Positions 6,115 to 8,012 of a stretch of DNA of 8,012 bases are shown piece by piece. The notes under the pieces are model-generated. The model ran no database searches. It saw only the letters and a program-made list of their open reading frames with translations, and had not been told where the DNA came from. Source of the stretch: Erysipelotrichaceae bacterium (lineage in GTDB: Bacteria; Bacillota_I; Bacilli_A; Erysipelotrichales; Coprobacillaceae); NCBI GenBank assembly GCA_021200395.1, contig JAJQGQ010000158.1, forward strand, positions 1 to 8,012, read 5' to 3'. How positions within the stretch are numbered: position 1 is the stretch's first letter; each line of letters opens with the position of its first letter. The position numbers were made by a program, and so were the translations under genes.

Positions 6115-7752
6115 TCATATCATATCTTCCATTTCCACACTTTTTATTTTTCCGTTACTCATATATAAAATTTCATCATACTTACGAAGAATATTTTCAT
6201 CAAAATGATGGGTTACCATGATGACCATTAAATCTGAATTATTCAAAAATATATCTTCAATACACCTAGCCATATCCTTATTGAGGTTTGCTGTTCCTTC
6301 ATCAATAATGATAATGGACGCATCTTTAATAAGTGCACGTGCTATCGCTATTCTTTGTTTCTCTCCTCCTGAAACATTTGTTGCACTTTCTCCGATAATT
6401 GTATCTACACCATTTGATAAAGAACCTACTAATACATCTAACTGAGCTTCTTTGATAACATTACACAACTTATTATTATCATAATCTGTATATAAACTAA
6501 TATTATTCTTTAAGGTATCATTAAAAATAAAGGTATCTTGTGATATATATGCTATTTGTTTCATCAGATCATCCATTTTTATTGTTGAAATCTCATTATT
6601 ATTAATCAATATTTGACCACTATATTCGCTATAAATTCGACAAATAAGTTTTAATAAAGTAGATTTACCACATCCACTTTCTCCTAATAAAACGTATTTT
6701 TTCCCTTTTTCAAAAGTAATAGATGCATTATCTATGACGATATCCTTATCATAACAAAAACTTATATTTCTTAATTCAATGGTTTCTATCGGATTAACTA
6801 AAGATAATATTGCATTATCAGGTTCATGATAATCAACAATATTCATTATTTTACTTTGTATCTCTTTTACACTTTTAAATGAAGCAATTTGTTGGGATAA
6901 TCTACTTAGTGGTCCTGATATATTATTGACAAGCTGATTAATTGCAACCGTTGTCCCTAATGTTATCTGTCCCTCTATAACAAAATATATGCATATTAAT
7001 ATGGTAATTAAGGTTACCCCAACCGAACACAATATTGAAAATCCTTCAATAAAGCTTTGAGTATTTCTCACGCTTTTCATATCATCCTGGTTTTTATATA
7101 AATAATCAGAAAATATGGATATAACTTTCTTTTCCAAAACATTCGTTTTAACAAGCTCAAATGCTGATAAATAATCTTTAAGTTTAACATTTAGTTTTGC
7201 CGTACTATTTACATATTTATTTTGTTGACTTAATAATATATTGGAAAACAAAGTTGGTAAAATAATAGCAAGTATGTTTATGAAAATAATGATAATTGCT
7301 AAGAAATAATTAAAATATATAGTTGTTATTATACATATCAATATTTGTGATATTTCAGCAGTAATTAAAAACATATTTTCAAAATAATTTGTCTCTATAA
7401 GTTTTAAATCATTATTAAAGATGGATATGTATTCTGATGAATTCTTTTGATTAAATGTTTTCGTATTAAAAGAAATAATACTTTTAAATAAATCCTCATT
7501 AATTTTGGACATCACTTGTTTTAAAAATGATGCTTTTGTTATACCTTTTAACAAGGTAATTAAAAAATACATTGCCAAAAATATAAATGAATATATCACA
7601 ATATTAAAAAAAGCACTCAAATTTCCTGTTGTTCCTACATCAAGTATTTCTTTCATCAATAATGCTAGAAACATAGATATAAGGCCTGTACATATTTGGA
7701 AAAAAATGGCAATTGTAAAATGTGTTTTATATTGCTTGATATATTTAATCAT
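6115..7752 (-). CDS. ABC transporter half-exporter: membrane domain fused to ATP-binding domain
   Basis: 545 residues in classic exporter order: a membrane domain (about 1-305) with six helices (near 12-34, 48-70, 125-147, 149-171, 237-257 and a less hydrophobic one near 265-290), then an ATPase domain. The ATPase has an A-loop aromatic Tyr334, Walker A GESGCGKS (357-364), Q-loop Gln405, signature VSGGE (460-464), Walker B IIIIDE (480-485) with catalytic Glu485 and His515 (VTHH), so it should hydrolyse ATP. The D-loop reads GTANLN where most relatives have SALD. It would act as a homodimer, or pair with a partner outside the window. There is no N-terminal C39 peptidase domain, so it is not a leader-cleaving bacteriocin exporter. 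The start is ATG 7752 with GAGAGGA about 7 bases upstream. It is transcribed from its own promoter, seemingly as a single gene, with a weak terminator behind it. The substrate (drug, lipid or peptide) is unknown; Gln codons are mostly CAA. Confidence 0.92.
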   Translation of the reverse strand: MIKYIKQYKTHFTIAIFFQICTGLISMFLALLMKEILDVGTTGNLSAFFNIVIYSFIFLAMYFLITLLKGITKASFLKQVMSKINEDLFKSIISFNTKTFNQKNSSEYISIFNNDLKLIETNYFENMFLITAEISQILICIITTIYFNYFLAIIIIFINILAIILPTLFSNILLSQQNKYVNSTAKLNVKLKDYLSAFELVKTNVLEKKVISIFSDYLYKNQDDMKSVRNTQSFIEGFSILCSVGVTLITILICIYFVIEGQITLGTTVAINQLVNNISGPLSRLSQQIASFKSVKEIQSKIMNIVDYHEPDNAILSLVNPIETIELRNISFCYDKDIVIDNASITFEKGKKYVLLGESGCGKSTLLKLICRIYSEYSGQILINNNEISTIKMDDLMKQIAYISQDTFIFNDTLKNNISLYTDYDNNKLCNVIKEAQLDVLVGSLSNGVDTIIGESATNVSGGEKQRIAIARALIKDASIIIIDEGTANLNKDMARCIEDIFLNNSDLMVIMVTHHFDENILRKYDEILYMSNGKIKSVEMEDMI

Positions 7753-7786
7753 AATTTATCCTCTCATTCTTGTTTATATATATAAT

Positions 7787-7815
7787 ATTTTACAATATAC
7801 ATATATATATATCAA
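7787..7815 (-). promoter_or_regulatory. Sigma-A type promoter for the ABC exporter
   Basis: On the minus strand TTGATA (7815-7810), an exactly 17-base, almost pure TA-repeat spacer and TAAAAT (7792-7787) match the vegetative consensus at 5 of 6 bases each. The start would be near 7780, about 28 bases before the ATG, just enough for the GAGAGGA ribosome binding site. It lies between the upstream gene's terminator and the exporter. Confidence 0.6.
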
Positions 7816-7835
7816 TGAATGTTTTTGTTAAAAAA

Positions 7836-7868
7836 TAACGTAAAATGACTTTTTTTAGCGTGAAATGA
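7836..7868 (-). promoter_or_regulatory. Two-copy direct repeat upstream of the exporter promoter, probable regulator binding site
   Basis: Read on the minus strand, TCATTTCACGCTA (7868-7856) and TCATTTTACGTTA (7848-7836) are direct repeats, 11 of 13 bases the same, exactly 20 bp apart. The near copy ends 20 bp upstream of the -35 box. Two direct repeats on one DNA face above a promoter are typical of dimeric response regulators (OmpR/PhoB or LytTR type). The near copy includes TACGTTATT, close to the LytTR half-site consensus as I recall it. The bases from 7869 to 7903 show nothing clear. Confidence 0.5.
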
Positions 7869-7903
7869 TCTTTTAACATCCCTATATTAATACTATTATC
7901 GGC

Positions 7904-7938
7904 AAAAAAAACGACCAGTTTACAAAGACTGGTCATTT
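7904..7938 (-). terminator. Strong intrinsic terminator of the upstream gene
   Basis: On the minus strand GACCAGT and ACTGGTC form a 7-bp perfect stem (7913-7919 with 7928-7934) around an 8-base loop, followed by G and eight T. A G-T pair and flanking A/T pairs can extend the stem. The TGA stop codon (7935-7933) of the upstream gene overlaps the base of the stem. Confidence 0.88.
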
Positions 7939-8012
7939 TAGATATTTCTTAAGATTTTCCACATAGCTTATTATAATCATATCTTCATTATCACTAATAT
8001 CTATATTATCAC
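7933..8012 (-). CDS. C-terminal end of an unidentified protein (start outside window)
   Basis: The last 26 codons of a leftward gene are visible, ending in TGA at 7933-7935 directly within a strong terminator, which supports it being a real gene end. The visible tail is acidic, then reads MIIISYVENLKKYLK. This resembles the last strand and helix of a LytTR DNA-binding domain, which often ends in a '[IV]S..Y...LK.YL' pattern; that is only an impression from a short stretch. If right, it would be a regulator sitting next to the direct-repeat site in front of the exporter. Many other families could end this way. Confidence 0.6.
   Translation of the reverse strand, partial: DNIDISDNEDMIIISYVENLKKYLK

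Noticed and set aside
6218..6445. Plus-strand frame antisense to the exporter ATPase domain
   Set aside because: It mirrors conserved Walker B and signature codons of the real gene.
7781..7810. TA-rich run as a simple-sequence repeat with phase-variation potential
   Set aside because: The run is short and interrupted. It does form the promoter spacer, so length changes could matter, but nothing shows variation.
7505..7831. Plus-strand 108-codon frame across the exporter start and its promoter
   Set aside because: It overlaps the start, ribosome binding site and promoter of the exporter; its end is translated TA repeat (YIYNILQYTYIYI).

Overview
The window is very AT-rich, and every gene I can support reads leftward (minus strand). 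Shine-Dalgarno sites are strong AGGAG-like, the terminators are of the intrinsic type, and the proteins (a Firmicute-style MATE pump, ABC-2 cassettes, a DUF1186/SEC-C protein) suggest a low-GC Bacillota, possibly a gut Erysipelotrichia or Clostridia relative. That placement is inference. There are no rRNA, tRNA, CRISPR or transposase sequences.

Reading in the direction of transcription, from right to left: (1) 7933-8012 holds the last 26 codons of an unknown gene and ends in a strong terminator whose stem contains the stop codon. (2) A control region at about 7753-7903 has a good sigma-A type promoter preceded by a 20-bp-period direct repeat that looks like a regulator site. It drives a 545-residue ABC exporter half-transporter (6115-7752). 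(3) The interval 5820-6114 holds a weak terminator, a dyad element, a second good promoter and a leader of about 160 nt. (4) A tightly overlapping three-gene operon follows: a permease with a large M1-peptidase-like outer domain that has no zinc site (3834-5819), an ABC ATPase (3125-3850) and a small six-helix permease (2515-3138). It ends in an intrinsic terminator at 2481-2507. (5) An extended -10 promoter then leads into a MATE efflux pump (1066-2433) and, 44 bp further on, a DUF1186/SEC-C protein cut off by the window start (1-1021).

The window is therefore a cluster of three independent export systems: a type IV-fold ABC exporter, an ABC-2 type transporter and a cation-coupled MATE pump. 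The three-gene ABC-2 operon is the most unusual part. It pairs transport with an outer domain that looks like an aminopeptidase but lacks the catalytic residues, and its Gln codon use differs from that of its neighbours. Self-protection against, or sensing or export of, a peptide or envelope-active compound is a reasonable hypothesis, but no substrate can be read from the sequence.
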